NCBI GenBank assembly: GCA_946479505.1
Contig: CAMLGC010000007.1
Location: forward strand, 9,086 to 73,085
Reading direction: 5' to 3'
DNA: 64,000 nt
DNA from: an uncultured Sphingomonadaceae bacterium
Lineage (GTDB): Bacteria > Pseudomonadota > Alphaproteobacteria > Sphingomonadales > Sphingomonadaceae
Positions 38,034 through 46,989 of the stretch are shown here, in pieces. Each line of letters starts with the position of its first letter. Position 1 is the stretch's first letter. The position numbers and the translations under genes were made by a program. The notes beneath the pieces are model-generated. The model was not told where the DNA came from, did not search any database, and was given only the letters and a program-made list of their open reading frames with translations.

Positions 38034-38075
38034 ATGGTAGCGGCGCTCAGGTCATAATTTCAAGCTTAAAGCTTT
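38034..38075 (-). promoter_or_regulatory. Candidate promoter and MarR-type operator of the 2-aminobenzoate operon
   Basis: On the minus strand TTGAAA (38058-38063) and TACCAT (38034-38039) are 18 bases apart. TTTCAAGCTTAAAGCTTTG on the plus strand (about 38058-38075+) has two AAGCTT palindromes 7 bases apart, the first flanked to give an imperfect TTTC-AAGCTT-AAAG palindrome typical of MarR operators, overlapping the -35. Confidence 0.5.
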
Positions 38076-38097
38076 GCGCGGGTTTGGCAAAATGACC

Positions 38098-38934
38098 TCA
38101 TCGGCCGCCCATGCCGCGCGTTCGCGTCGCCGTGCGCAAGCAGTCGCCGACAAATATCAGGGACTGCTCGAGATGCCTTCGCCAATAAGCCCAATCGTGC
38201 CCGCCGGGCTGCTCCAGATAGGCATGCGCAATCCCGGCCGCGTCGAGCGCAGCATGGAGGCGGCGGTTGGCATCGAGGAAAATATCTTCTCGACCACAAT
38301 CGAAGCGGATCGGTGGTAACGGCGCCTCAGCGCGCGTCATCGCCGCGAGCACGCTCGTGTCCTCGGATGCCGCGCTCCAGCCTGCGCGCGTCTCCTCGAT
38401 AAGGGCGTCGAGCTGGCTCGCCTCGGTGATTGACGAATGTGCCGCGACAGCCGCGAGGCGATCGGGATATTTGCCGGCCAGGCGCAGCGCGGCGAAGCCG
38501 CCCATGCTCAGCCCGATGATGGCCAGCGGCGCGTCCGGTCCGCAGGCGGAACAAGCCTCGATCGTGGCCGCGGGCACCTCATCGACGATCCAGCGCTCGA
38601 AATCGCGGTCCGCATGCGGCACGTAACCCGATCCGTCGCCCGCGAGCCCGTCTGACGGCATCGCCAGCACCAACGGCGGGATGTCGCCCGCAGCGATCAG
38701 GCGCTGCGCGGTGACATGCGCCGCCCCCTTCAACGCCCACGCCCAGTGCGAACCGTACACGCCGTGGAGCAGCATCACGATGGGAAGCGGGCGGGCCGTC
38801 GTTTCGGCTTCGGGTGGGGCGTAGAGCGTGATATCGGCGCGGCCACCCAGCGCGGCGCTCTTGACGGTCAGAAAGCGCAGCCCCTCCGTCGTGATGTCAG
38901 GGTCCGATTGCTCGATCGTGCGGAAGACGTTCAT
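38098..38934 (-). CDS. Alpha/beta-hydrolase esterase (esterase D-like)
   Basis: 278 residues, no signal peptide, from the ATG that overlaps the alcohol dehydrogenase stop as ATGA. Nucleophile elbow IIGLSMGGFAALRLAG, oxyanion region PIVMLLHGVYGSHWAW, and terminal histidine QPGGHDWAYWRRHL complete a Ser-Asp-His triad typical of PF00756-type esterases. Last gene of a four-gene operon (oxygenase, amylase, dehydrogenase, esterase). An S-formylglutathione hydrolase role is possible but its partner dehydrogenase is not obviously class III. Confidence 0.85.
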   Translation of the reverse strand: MNVFRTIEQSDPDITTEGLRFLTVKSAALGGRADITLYAPPEAETTARPLPIVMLLHGVYGSHWAWALKGAAHVTAQRLIAAGDIPPLVLAMPSDGLAGDGSGYVPHADRDFERWIVDEVPAATIEACSACGPDAPLAIIGLSMGGFAALRLAGKYPDRLAAVAAHSSITEASQLDALIEETRAGWSAASEDTSVLAAMTRAEAPLPPIRFDCGREDIFLDANRRLHAALDAAGIAHAYLEQPGGHDWAYWRRHLEQSLIFVGDCLRTATRTRGMGGR

Positions 38935-40043
38935 GGGATCGCGAACACGCCCTTGGCGCTGCGGCCGTTCAGCATGTTGTCGAACGCGAGCTCGGCGCTG
39001 GCGAGCGGATAGGTGTGCGTGATCAGGCTGCCGATCTCGAGCGCGCCGGTCGCGATCCAATCGAACAGCCGCGGGAAATCGCGCGTGGGCACGCAGCCGC
39101 CGTAGAGTGGCGTCAGATACCGTTTGTTCCAGAAGAAGTCGGGCATCGAGACGCGCACGTCGCCGTGTGCGCCGCTCACCTGCACCGCATTGCCGCCGTT
39201 GCGCGCAAGCTTGAGCGGCAGGAACGACAGCGGCCAGACGCCGGTCGCCTCGAACGCGTGGTCCGCGCCGCGGCCTCCGGTCAGCGCTCGCACCGCGTCA
39301 ACGAGGCGTTGGTGATCGGCGTCGTCACCCTCGACGAGGACGCCGTCGGTTGCGCCGAAGGCGCGCGCGCGGTCGATTCCAGCCTGACGGCGGTCGATCG
39401 CAATGATCGTCCGGGCGCCGGCGAGCCGCGCGCCCTGGATGACGTTGAGCCCGACCCCGCCGCACCCGACCACCGCGACGGTCTCGCCCGGCTGAACGGC
39501 GGCGACGTTCACCACCGAGCCGACCCCGGTCATCACCGCGCAGCCGAGGATGCAGGCGAGCTCGGGCACGAGGTCGGGCGGGAGCGGTGTCACCGCCTCG
39601 GCGCGCACGAGCGTGTAGCGTGCGAAGGTGCCGAGGTGGAACGACCGCTCGATCGGCGTGCCGCGCCAGCGGGTGCCACCGGCATGCGCGCGGCTGGTGC
39701 CGAGCGTTTCGGGCGACAGCTCATGCGTTCGTTCGCAAAGCGCGTCGCCCTCGCGTGCGCATTGGAAGCATTGGCCGCACGGGATCGCCCAATTGAGCAG
39801 CACCGGCTGACCGGGCGTTATATGGCCGACCCCGTCGCCGACCGATTCAACGATCCCTGCACCTTCGTGCCCCATCACGAGCGGCCCCGGCCAGGTGAGC
39901 GAGGCATGATCGGTGTGGCACAACCCAGCCGCGGTCACGCGCACGCGCACCTCGCCGGGCTCGGGCGCCTCGACCGCGATCTCGTCGAGCATGAAACCGC
40001 CCGTGCCGTCAGCGATCAGCGCCGGTCCGGTGAGCGTCGTCAT
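38931..40043 (-). CDS. Zinc-dependent alcohol dehydrogenase
   Basis: 370 residues, medium-chain dehydrogenase family. Catalytic zinc ligands C42 (GLCHTDH) and H59-E60 (MGHEGAG), structural zinc cysteines in CGQCFQCAREGDALC, the NAD Rossmann motif VVGCGGVGLNVIQGARLAGA and the sugar-ring aspartate in IIAIDRR. It overlaps the amylase stop as ATGA. Substrate unknown; the operon context suggests an alcohol or aldehyde arising from glycoside breakdown. Confidence 0.9.
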   Translation of the reverse strand: MTTLTGPALIADGTGGFMLDEIAVEAPEPGEVRVRVTAAGLCHTDHASLTWPGPLVMGHEGAGIVESVGDGVGHITPGQPVLLNWAIPCGQCFQCAREGDALCERTHELSPETLGTSRAHAGGTRWRGTPIERSFHLGTFARYTLVRAEAVTPLPPDLVPELACILGCAVMTGVGSVVNVAAVQPGETVAVVGCGGVGLNVIQGARLAGARTIIAIDRRQAGIDRARAFGATDGVLVEGDDADHQRLVDAVRALTGGRGADHAFEATGVWPLSFLPLKLARNGGNAVQVSGAHGDVRVSMPDFFWNKRYLTPLYGGCVPTRDFPRLFDWIATGALEIGSLITHTYPLASAELAFDNMLNGRSAKGVFAIP

Positions 40044-41617
40044 GGGCGGCCGAGCAACGCGGTCTGGTAGGGTGCGAGCATCACCGCGCCGCCCTCGCCA
40101 CCCGCGGTGCCGAGCAGGTCGACCGGCGCTATGCTATCGTCCGGCCGATACGACGCCGGAGCATCGGTGAGATTGCTCACGATCAGGAACCGTTCGTCGC
40201 CCATCGCGCGCTCGACCACCAGCATGCCTTCGGGCGCGTCGAGTACGCGCTCGCTGCCGTGGCGGAAGGCGTCGTGCGCCGCGCGCAGGTCGAGCAGCCG
40301 CTCGTAGAGCGAGAGCAGGGAGGTGGGGTCGCCGGCTTCCTCCTGGACAGAGACGCCGTCGTCGGCACGCGCAAAGTGGTCGGTCCAGTAGCTCTTGGTG
40401 CTGCGATACCAGTTGGCGTGGATGGCTGCGTCCGGATCGGCTTTCCACTGGAAGGCCTCGCGCGTGCCGATGTCCTTCTCATCGGTTTTGTATTCGGGCC
40501 GCTGCGCGCCGAGCATGCCCAGTTCCTCGCCGTAATAGATGAGCGGCGTGCCCTTGAGCAGCGTCGTCAGCACCGCAGCGGTGCGGAGCTGTTCCGGCGT
40601 GATGCCGGGCTCGGAGGCGAGCCGGTTGGTGTCGTGATTGGCGGCGAAGAGGAGCTGGTGCTTGCCCGGCGGGGTCGCCTCGGCGGTGCCCGCGATCGCC
40701 GTGGCGATCTTGGCCGCATCGAAATCTCGGATCGCGCCCATCAGCGGAAAGGCGAAGACGTAGTCGACATCGCCCTCGGTCAGATACTTGGTGCCGTAGC
40801 CCCAATGCGCCTGCTCGGCGATGAAGGTCACGTCCGGGTTGGTCGCGCGCACCTTGGCGAAGATCGGCTTCCAGAAATCATCGAACAGGTTCGTCAGGAT
40901 ATGCTTGTCGTCGAGATCGTCCATCATGTGGTCGAGCCGGAAGCCGTCGACGCCGTCGCTGAAATCGCCATCATGGTTCGGATCGACCCAATCGACGAAG
41001 AAGCGCTGGAAATAGGCCTTGAGCGCGGGCGAGTTCATGTTGACGGTGGTGATCCCGGTCTCACCGTCCGGGAAGCGCGGCGCGATCGTGATGCCGAACG
41101 GGCCTTCCTCGGGCTTGGTGTTTCCGGGCCCGTGCCAGATCAGGAAATCGCTATAGGGCGAATCCGGATGGCCGAGCGCGGAAGTGAACCAGGCATGCCC
41201 GTAGGAGACATATTGGATCTCCTGATCGAGATAGATTTTCATGCCGCGTTCGTGGATCGCCGAAACGAGCCGATGATAATCGGCCATCGTCCCGAATTCC
41301 GGATCGATTCCTTCGAAATCGTCGGCGAAATAATTGTGGTAGAATTCGGATGGGTAGAGCGGCGTCAGCAGGATCGAGGTGACGCCGAGCCGCTGGAGAT
41401 AGTCGAGGCTGTCGATGATCCCCTGAAGATCCCCCTCGCCGTCGCCGTTGCTGTCGCGCATCGAACGGGTGAAAATCTGGTAGAAGACCTCGTCCGCGGG
41501 CGTGGCAGGTGCTGCGGCAACGGCAACCGGCGGCCGGGAGGTGACCGCCGGCGCCGTCGCGCACGAGGCGAGCGTCGCGGCGAGCGCGACGCCCAGCACG
41601 CAGGAAACACCCCTCAC
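40040..41617 (-). CDS. Lipoprotein alpha-amylase family enzyme (GH13)
   Basis: 525 residues from a GTG at 41617 that overlaps the oxygenase stop as GTGA. The lipobox TLASC places the lipidated cysteine at residue 19, followed by a Pro/Ala-rich spacer, so the enzyme is membrane-anchored, probably periplasmic or surface. GH13 barrel from residue ~43 (DEVFYQIFTRSMRDSNGDGE). Catalytic residues: nucleophile D229 (DGFRLDH), acid/base E268 (FIAEQ), transition-state D329 (AANHDT). It should cleave alpha-glucosidic bonds before uptake. Confidence 0.9.
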   Translation of the reverse strand: MRGVSCVLGVALAATLASCATAPAVTSRPPVAVAAAPATPADEVFYQIFTRSMRDSNGDGEGDLQGIIDSLDYLQRLGVTSILLTPLYPSEFYHNYFADDFEGIDPEFGTMADYHRLVSAIHERGMKIYLDQEIQYVSYGHAWFTSALGHPDSPYSDFLIWHGPGNTKPEEGPFGITIAPRFPDGETGITTVNMNSPALKAYFQRFFVDWVDPNHDGDFSDGVDGFRLDHMMDDLDDKHILTNLFDDFWKPIFAKVRATNPDVTFIAEQAHWGYGTKYLTEGDVDYVFAFPLMGAIRDFDAAKIATAIAGTAEATPPGKHQLLFAANHDTNRLASEPGITPEQLRTAAVLTTLLKGTPLIYYGEELGMLGAQRPEYKTDEKDIGTREAFQWKADPDAAIHANWYRSTKSYWTDHFARADDGVSVQEEAGDPTSLLSLYERLLDLRAAHDAFRHGSERVLDAPEGMLVVERAMGDERFLIVSNLTDAPASYRPDDSIAPVDLLGTAGGEGGAVMLAPYQTALLGRP

Positions 41618-42528
41618 GCCGCGAACCGCGCGACGTCGGGGGTCCGTTCCCACGGAATGGCGCGCGCGTTCTCGGCCATCGCCGGCAGCACCGCGTCGAC
41701 GCGCGCCCGCAGTTCGGGCGTCCAGTCGAGCGGGGTCAGCGGGCGCTCGGGCGTGACGATATCGTCGTTGCGCATATAGCCCATCATCGCGCGCGCCTGC
41801 ATGCCCGGCGACATCGTGCCCCAATGCGGCATGTACCAGAGCGTGAGCAGCGGCCGTTCGTGCGCGGTCGCGTTGCCGTAGGCGCTGTGGATCAGCCGCG
41901 CGTCGCCGACGAGCACATCCCCGGCTTTCACCGGCACTGCCACCTCGTCGGGATGCGATGCGAAGGCGGGGTTGTCGGGGTTGAGGAAGCCCTGAAGCTC
42001 GGACGAATGCGCCGCCTCGAGATGGTGGAGCGGGTGATCGCTCCGGTGCGTGCCCGGGATGACGCGCAGGCAGCCGTTCTCGGGCGTGGTGTCGGTGAGA
42101 TAGATCATCGCGAACCATTGCTGCGGCCGCGCCTCGTAGCTCTCGGGCTCGGTCCAGCCCCACCAATCCTGATGCCAGAAGAGCGGCGGGCCGCCCGCGG
42201 GCTTGGAGATGAGGAATCCGCCCGTCCAGCGCGGATCGCTCGCACCGAGCCCGCGCAACATGTCGATCAGTCCCTGGTGGCCGATGATGTCGGCGAATTC
42301 GGGGCTGTCGCTCAGATGGCACAGCGAGCCGTTCGACTTCACCTTCTCGCGCGCTTCGGCGCTCTCGCGGAATAGCCGCGCATGCGCGCGCAGCAGCAGC
42401 GTGTCGATCAGCCCCGGATCGAGCAGGCCGGGGATGCGGACGAAGCCGTCGCGATCGAGCGCTTCGGCGGCGGTGGAGGCTTCCCCGGTGGGGCGCGCTG
42501 CGGTGGCTGTGGTCATCATGAGCGTCAT
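41614..42528 (-). CDS. PhyH-family 2-oxoglutarate/Fe(II) dioxygenase
   Basis: 304 residues; ATG 42528 or the next in-frame ATGs (no clear ribosome site). Metal-binding H119 and D121 in FWHQDWWGW, the distal histidine in VGDARLIHSAYGN, and the 2-oxoglutarate arginine expected in HERPLLTLWYM. Also the PhyH hallmark ENGCLRVIPGTHRSD. It would hydroxylate an organic substrate in the cytoplasm. It heads an operon with a GH13 lipoprotein, an alcohol dehydrogenase and an esterase, an unusual partnership whose substrate I cannot name. Confidence 0.88.
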   Translation of the reverse strand: MTLMMTTATAARPTGEASTAAEALDRDGFVRIPGLLDPGLIDTLLLRAHARLFRESAEAREKVKSNGSLCHLSDSPEFADIIGHQGLIDMLRGLGASDPRWTGGFLISKPAGGPPLFWHQDWWGWTEPESYEARPQQWFAMIYLTDTTPENGCLRVIPGTHRSDHPLHHLEAAHSSELQGFLNPDNPAFASHPDEVAVPVKAGDVLVGDARLIHSAYGNATAHERPLLTLWYMPHWGTMSPGMQARAMMGYMRNDDIVTPERPLTPLDWTPELRARVDAVLPAMAENARAIPWERTPDVARFAA

Positions 42529-42582
42529 TGTAACGGGCGTCGGGGCGCAGCACAGCCGCGCACAATGTTGCGGTCGAGCTCA

Positions 42583-42592
42583 AAAACTATCG
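42583..42592 (-). promoter_or_regulatory. Shared upstream element, copy 1 (PhyH operon)
   Basis: CGATAGTTTT on the minus strand, 55-64 bases before the oxygenase start. The same ten bases occur before the TonB receptor, and with one change (TGATAGTTTT) before the MFS gene. A likely regulator- or polymerase-binding element. Confidence 0.5.
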
Positions 42593-42621
42593 TGTAATTG
42601 CTCAATTGGCCATGCGCATGC

Positions 42622-44022
42622 TCAGCTCGTCGAACGAGGTTTGGCGGGAACCGGGCGGACGCGCAGCCAACAAAGCGCAGACAGGAACAGGAAGCCGCCG
42701 CCGAGCAGAAATATCAGGCCCTTGTCATCGGCGCCGACAAGAAGCGGCCCCACCGCGAAGCTTGCGACGAGCTGCGGCAGCACCACCGCAAGGTTGAATA
42801 GCCCCATGAAGAGCCCGAGCCGCGCGCCCTCGACGCGCTCGGTCATGATCGCAAACGGCAAGCTGACGATCGCGCCCCAACCGATGCCGGCGAGTGCCAT
42901 CAGCGCGAACAGAGCGCCCTGCGTATCGGCGAAAAGTCCGATCGCAGCGAAGGCGGCGGCCATCACCAGCACCGCTGCGGCGTGAACATGGACCTGGCGA
43001 AAGCGCGTCGTGAGCGGCGCGAGCAACAGCGCGGGCGCGATCGCCGCAACGCCATTGAGCGCCAGATAGGCGAGCGCGACGGTGCGGCCGAGCGCCGCGT
43101 CGTCGAGCCCGGGAAGCCGCCCCTGCACGAACGCCACGAGATAGATGAAGAGCGACTGCACGCCGACCCAGCTCAGGGCGTGCGCGGCGATCACGCGCCG
43201 GAACGGATCGCCCGAGATCAGCGCATGGGCGATCAGCAGCGCGGTGGCGAGCGCGCAGGCGAGTTCGGGCACCCCTACCGCCGGCGTCGCGCCGAGCAGG
43301 CGCGCAGCCATCGCATAGACGTCATAGACGAGCAGCGCCGCAAGCGGCGAAAGCGAGGCGAAGGCGGCGATCGTCGGCGCCACGCGTTCGGTCTCGACGG
43401 TGCGCGGGGATGCGCGGGGTTCCTCGATGAGGAGGGCGGGTCCAATCGATAGTACCAGCACGATTCCGACGCCGGCATAGATCAGCGTCTCGTTGCCGAA
43501 AAGCGCGCCGATCGCATAGGCGAGCACGCCGAAACCGCCCGATACCGTCTGCATCCAGCCATAGCCGCGCGCGCGCTCGGCGCCGTCGGGCGTCACGTCG
43601 GCGATGATCGCGCGGGTGGGATTGAAGCTGACGTTGATCGCGAGATCGAGCGCGAGCGCGACGGTTATCGCGACGCCGATTACGCTTTCGAGCCCCAGCG
43701 CGGCCGAGATCGCGCCGATTTCGGGCAGCGCGAGCAGCATCAACGCGGCGGTGATCCCGCCGACGATGATGAAAACGCGTCGTCGGCCGTTCCACACCCA
43801 GACGCGGTCGCTGATGAGCCCGACCGCGACCTGCCCCAGGATGCCGGCGATCGGCCCGGCCGCCCAGATCAGCCCGATCGCTTCGACGTCGAGGTTGTAG
43901 CGCGTCGCGAGAATCCAGCTCAGCGCGGAAATCTGCACCGACAGCGCGAACCCCATCGCGGTCGCGGGCAGGCTGAGCAGGGCGAAGAAGCCGCGCGTCC
44001 GGCGGCGTTGAATGTCGAGCAT
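42622..44022 (-). CDS. MFS transporter, glycoside/sucrose-type
   Basis: 466 residues from ATG 44022, with GGGAGAGG just upstream. About twelve hydrophobic helices. The loop-2 motif GLISDRVWVWNGRRRVFIIV and early ALSVQISALSWILATRYNLD resemble the sucrose/maltose-type (SLC45-like) proton symporters of sphingomonads and caulobacters. It should import the disaccharide delivered by the TonB receptor. Transcribed away from the AraC regulator across an 87-bp region that holds the shared YGATAGTTTT element. Confidence 0.88.
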   Translation of the reverse strand: MLDIQRRRTRGFFALLSLPATAMGFALSVQISALSWILATRYNLDVEAIGLIWAAGPIAGILGQVAVGLISDRVWVWNGRRRVFIIVGGITAALMLLALPEIGAISAALGLESVIGVAITVALALDLAINVSFNPTRAIIADVTPDGAERARGYGWMQTVSGGFGVLAYAIGALFGNETLIYAGVGIVLVLSIGPALLIEEPRASPRTVETERVAPTIAAFASLSPLAALLVYDVYAMAARLLGATPAVGVPELACALATALLIAHALISGDPFRRVIAAHALSWVGVQSLFIYLVAFVQGRLPGLDDAALGRTVALAYLALNGVAAIAPALLLAPLTTRFRQVHVHAAAVLVMAAAFAAIGLFADTQGALFALMALAGIGWGAIVSLPFAIMTERVEGARLGLFMGLFNLAVVLPQLVASFAVGPLLVGADDKGLIFLLGGGFLFLSALCWLRVRPVPAKPRSTS

Positions 44023-44087
44023 GCCTCTCCCGTCGCGGAGCGTCCGCGAGGCCAGAGAGCCCGGCGGCGGGGTTGCGCGCAAACGAA

Positions 44088-44097
44088 AAAACTATCA
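44088..44097 (-). promoter_or_regulatory. Shared upstream element, copy 2 (MFS/AraC intergenic)
   Basis: TGATAGTTTT on the minus strand, 66-75 bases before the MFS start and 13-22 bases before the AraC start on the plus strand, so binding there could both control the transporter and repress the regulator gene. Confidence 0.5.
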
Positions 44098-44109
44098 TGC
44101 GCTTGATGT

Positions 44110-44958
44110 ATGGCGCTTCGCCCCATCTGCGAACCGATCGAGTTGCCGCTCGGCGCGTCGGTACTCGTCGAACATGTCGAGCATCCCGCCGGCTCGCCCG
44201 AATTGGGCCGCCTGCTCCATTTCCACGACGTGAGCGAGCTGGTGCTGTTCGAAACGGTCGAGGGCGCGTTCCTCGCCGATGGCCGTCGACATCCGGTAAG
44301 CACGCGGACGATCGTGTTCGCGCCGTCGATGCGCCACCACGATTACGAACTCGCGCCGGGCGCCAAGAAGTGGACGCTCGTCCAGATCGATCCCTATATT
44401 GTCGAGCAACTCGCGCTGCAGCCGGCGCTTGCGCGGCTGACGCGGCCCTTCTGCGCCGGCGCCGATGCGCCGCTGTGGCAGCGAATGGAGACGCTCGCGC
44501 GCTGGCTGCACGACGCCGCCGCCATCGATCCGCACGATCCGGTGGTGACCCGGATTGTCGAGCTGTTGCTCGTCGCTGCGGCGTCGGCGCCGGAGGTGGA
44601 GAGCGCGGCCGCGGACGACGACGCGGCGCATGTCGAGCGCCTGCTGCCCGCCGTCGAGCGGTTGAGGCTCGATCCGGCCGCGTCGGTGCCGCTCGATGAC
44701 GCAGCGGCGATGTGCAACCTCTCGCCCGCGTATTTCTCGCGCCGGTTCAAGAGCGTGTTCGGAATGAACTTCAGCGATTATACCCGCGCCTATCGCCTGC
44801 ACCTTGCGGCGCGGCGCATCCTGACGACGGGCGCTGCGGTCTCTGAAATCGCTTATGGGCTCGGCTTTTCGAGTCCGTCGCACTTCACCGCGCGCTTTCA
44901 CGAGCGCTTCGGGATGACACCGCGCGCCTATCGGCGGAGTGCCCGTCGCCGAGCATGA
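44110..44958 (+). CDS. AraC-family transcriptional regulator
   Basis: 282 residues. N-terminal cupin sensor domain (RLLHFHDVSELVLFETVEGA, ending ~155), then two helix-turn-helix motifs at the C-terminus: DDAAAMCNLSPAYFSRRFKS, and VSEIAYGLGFSSPSHFTARF with FGMTPRAYRR. It is the leading candidate to bind the YGATAGTTTT elements. The start lacks a clear ribosome site. Its end is 7 bases from the end of the convergent esterase gene. Confidence 0.9.
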   Translation: MALRPICEPIELPLGASVLVEHVEHPAGSPELGRLLHFHDVSELVLFETVEGAFLADGRRHPVSTRTIVFAPSMRHHDYELAPGAKKWTLVQIDPYIVEQLALQPALARLTRPFCAGADAPLWQRMETLARWLHDAAAIDPHDPVVTRIVELLLVAAASAPEVESAAADDDAAHVERLLPAVERLRLDPAASVPLDDAAAMCNLSPAYFSRRFKSVFGMNFSDYTRAYRLHLAARRILTTGAAVSEIAYGLGFSSPSHFTARFHERFGMTPRAYRRSARRRA

Positions 44959-44965
44959 CGCGCGC

Positions 44966-45898
44966 TCAGCGGTTGCCGAGCAGGAAGGCGACCGGCTGAT
45001 CGAGCCGCGCGCGCCACGATTGTTCGTTGTGCGCGGCGCCGGGAAAGACCTTGCTCATCCAGTCGCGCCCCCGCGTCCAGCCACGCGCCGCGACCGCCGC
45101 ATCGACTTGCTCCTGGAGCGGCGCATACAGCCGGTCGAGCGTCTGGTCGCCATGATCGAACCAGAGCCGGTGGGTGCCGGGCGCGGGCAGTGCATCGCGA
45201 ACATAGCCGGCGAATGCCGCCCCGATCGCCTCGACATCGGACTGAGGCAGCATCTCGCCGTCGGGCGGCAGGAACAGTGCCCAATGCGACGACAGGCACC
45301 CCGCCGCGCCGAACACGTCGGGATATTCGGCGAGCGCGTAGAGCGAGATCAGCCCGCCCATGCTCGACCCCATGATAGCGGTGCTCTCCGGCCCGCGCGC
45401 GACGTTGTAGCGGGCGTCGATATACGGCTTGAGCTCGGTGACGATGAAACGGAGATACGCGTCGGAAAGGGGAGGGCCCTGGTAGAGCGCCTCGACGCGC
45501 TCGCGCTGATCGTCGGGCAATCGCGCGAACACCTTGGCGGGCATGTATTCGCGCAGCCGCTTGGGCGTGTTCCAGATCCCGACGACGATCGTGCGTCGCG
45601 CCTTGCCCTCGGCCATGAGCCGCGTGAGCGTTTCGTCCACCCCCCATTCGTGGCCGCCATAAGCGCCGCGGTCGCGAAAGAGGTTCTGCCCGTCATGCAT
45701 GTAGAGCACGGCATAGGGCGCCCCTTGGGGGTCATAGTCCGCCGGAAGCCACACGGTCACGTTGCGCGCATCGACATAGTGCGAGGGAAAGCCGGTGAAC
45801 TGATCGAGTCGCCCCGGATCGGCCGGCGATTGCGCCAGCGCGGGGCTGCAAACCAACGTCAGGAGCGCGGCAAGCACGAGAGCAATTCGGGACAGCAT
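44966..45898 (-). CDS. Secreted esterase (PF00756-type alpha/beta hydrolase)
   Basis: 310 residues. Signal peptide 1-22 (LAALLTLVCSPALAQ). AVLYMHDGQNLF, nucleophile IMGSSMGGLISLYALAEYPD and C-terminal FPGAAHNEQSWRARL with the histidine give a complete triad. The ribosome site CAGGAG lies 10-15 bases before the ATG. Related periplasmic enzymes include feruloyl/acetyl-xylan-type and siderophore esterases; in this sugar cluster a deacylase of decorated glycosides is plausible. Divergent from the LacI gene. Confidence 0.88.
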   Translation of the reverse strand: MLSRIALVLAALLTLVCSPALAQSPADPGRLDQFTGFPSHYVDARNVTVWLPADYDPQGAPYAVLYMHDGQNLFRDRGAYGGHEWGVDETLTRLMAEGKARRTIVVGIWNTPKRLREYMPAKVFARLPDDQRERVEALYQGPPLSDAYLRFIVTELKPYIDARYNVARGPESTAIMGSSMGGLISLYALAEYPDVFGAAGCLSSHWALFLPPDGEMLPQSDVEAIGAAFAGYVRDALPAPGTHRLWFDHGDQTLDRLYAPLQEQVDAAVAARGWTRGRDWMSKVFPGAAHNEQSWRARLDQPVAFLLGNR

Positions 45899-45962
45899 GA
45901 CAGTGACTCCTGGGGAGAATCGGCTAAAGAGAGGCTATGAAAGAATTTGCAGAGGACCGTTG

Positions 45963-46979
45963 GTGACCGGAGGAGGCGTTACGCGACTCGAGGATCTGGC
46001 GCGAATCGCCGGGGTGTCGATTGCCACGGTCAGCCGAGCGCTCAACGACAGCAGCCTGGTCAACACCGAAACCAAACGCCACGTCTGGAAGCTCGCGCGC
46101 GAGCACGGCTATCGCTTCCGTCGACATATGCCGTCGGGGCCGATCGGAGCCGAGGCGACGATCGCGGTCGTGATGACGCGCCCGCAGGGGCGCGCCGATC
46201 AGTTGACCGATCCCTTCATCCTCGAACTGGTGGGCGGAATCGGCGACGCGGCACGCGAGCGCGGCTGTGATTTTCTGGTAAGCCATGTCGAGCCTTCCAC
46301 GTACCAGGACCTTTCCGCGCTGATGGCCACCAACCGCGCGGACGGCATTATTTTTCTGGGACAGAGCTCGCTGGTCACCGAATTCAACCAGCTCGCAATG
46401 GAGGAAAGCCGATTCGTCGTCTGGGGCGCGGCGTTTCCGGACCAGCGCTATTGCTCGGTCGGCAGTGACAATCTGCGCGGCGGAAGGCGCGCAACCGCGC
46501 ATCTCGCCCGGCTCGGGCGGCGGCGGATCGCCTTCCTTGGCGACATTGAGGCGCCCGAGGTCGTCCAGCGCTATCAGGGCTACGTTCAGGCGCTCGAGGA
46601 AGCGGGTCTGCCGCTCGATCCCGCGCTCGTCGTGCCCGCGCATTTCGAGGTCGAGTCCGCCGAGGCGGCGATCGATGCGCTGATCGCACGACGCGTCGAG
46701 GTCGACGGCATCGTCGCGGCGTCGGACATGATCGCGCTGGGCGCGATCCGATCGCTGCTTCGCGCCGGACGCGCTGTGCCCGGAGACGTATCGGTCATCG
46801 GCTATGACGACGTCCAGTTCGCGCGCTACAGCCACCCGGCGCTCACCACGATCGCGCAGGACACTGCCAAGGCGGGGCGGCTGCTCGTCTCGAAGCTGCT
46901 GAGCTCGGGCGGAGACGAGGATATCCCATCGGAACGCGTGCCGACCGACCTGATCGTCCGCGAATCGTGCGGCGGCTGA
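45963..46979 (+). CDS. LacI-family transcriptional regulator
   Basis: 338 residues from the GTG at 45963, chosen because AGAGGA lies 6 bases upstream and the product then has the family's normal length. Helix-turn-helix TRLEDLARIAGVSIATVSRA at residues 7-26 with hinge YRFRRHM; periplasmic-binding-protein-like sensor domain with DGIIFLGQSS, DGIVAASDMIALGAIRSLL and ISVIGYDDV-like SVIGYDDVQFARY. It likely represses the adjacent glucosidase and TonB receptor until a sugar binds. Confidence 0.94.
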   Translation: MTGGGVTRLEDLARIAGVSIATVSRALNDSSLVNTETKRHVWKLAREHGYRFRRHMPSGPIGAEATIAVVMTRPQGRADQLTDPFILELVGGIGDAARERGCDFLVSHVEPSTYQDLSALMATNRADGIIFLGQSSLVTEFNQLAMEESRFVVWGAAFPDQRYCSVGSDNLRGGRRATAHLARLGRRRIAFLGDIEAPEVVQRYQGYVQALEEAGLPLDPALVVPAHFEVESAEAAIDALIARRVEVDGIVAASDMIALGAIRSLLRAGRAVPGDVSVIGYDDVQFARYSHPALTTIAQDTAKAGRLLVSKLLSSGGDEDIPSERVPTDLIVRESCGG

Positions 46980-46989
46980 CGCCGCCGCA

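Noticed and set aside
38098..40043. Formaldehyde detoxification pair (class III alcohol dehydrogenase plus S-formylglutathione hydrolase)
   Set aside because: The dehydrogenase lacks obvious class III features, and both genes are locked in an operon with an oxygenase and an amylase; left as generic esterase and zinc dehydrogenase.
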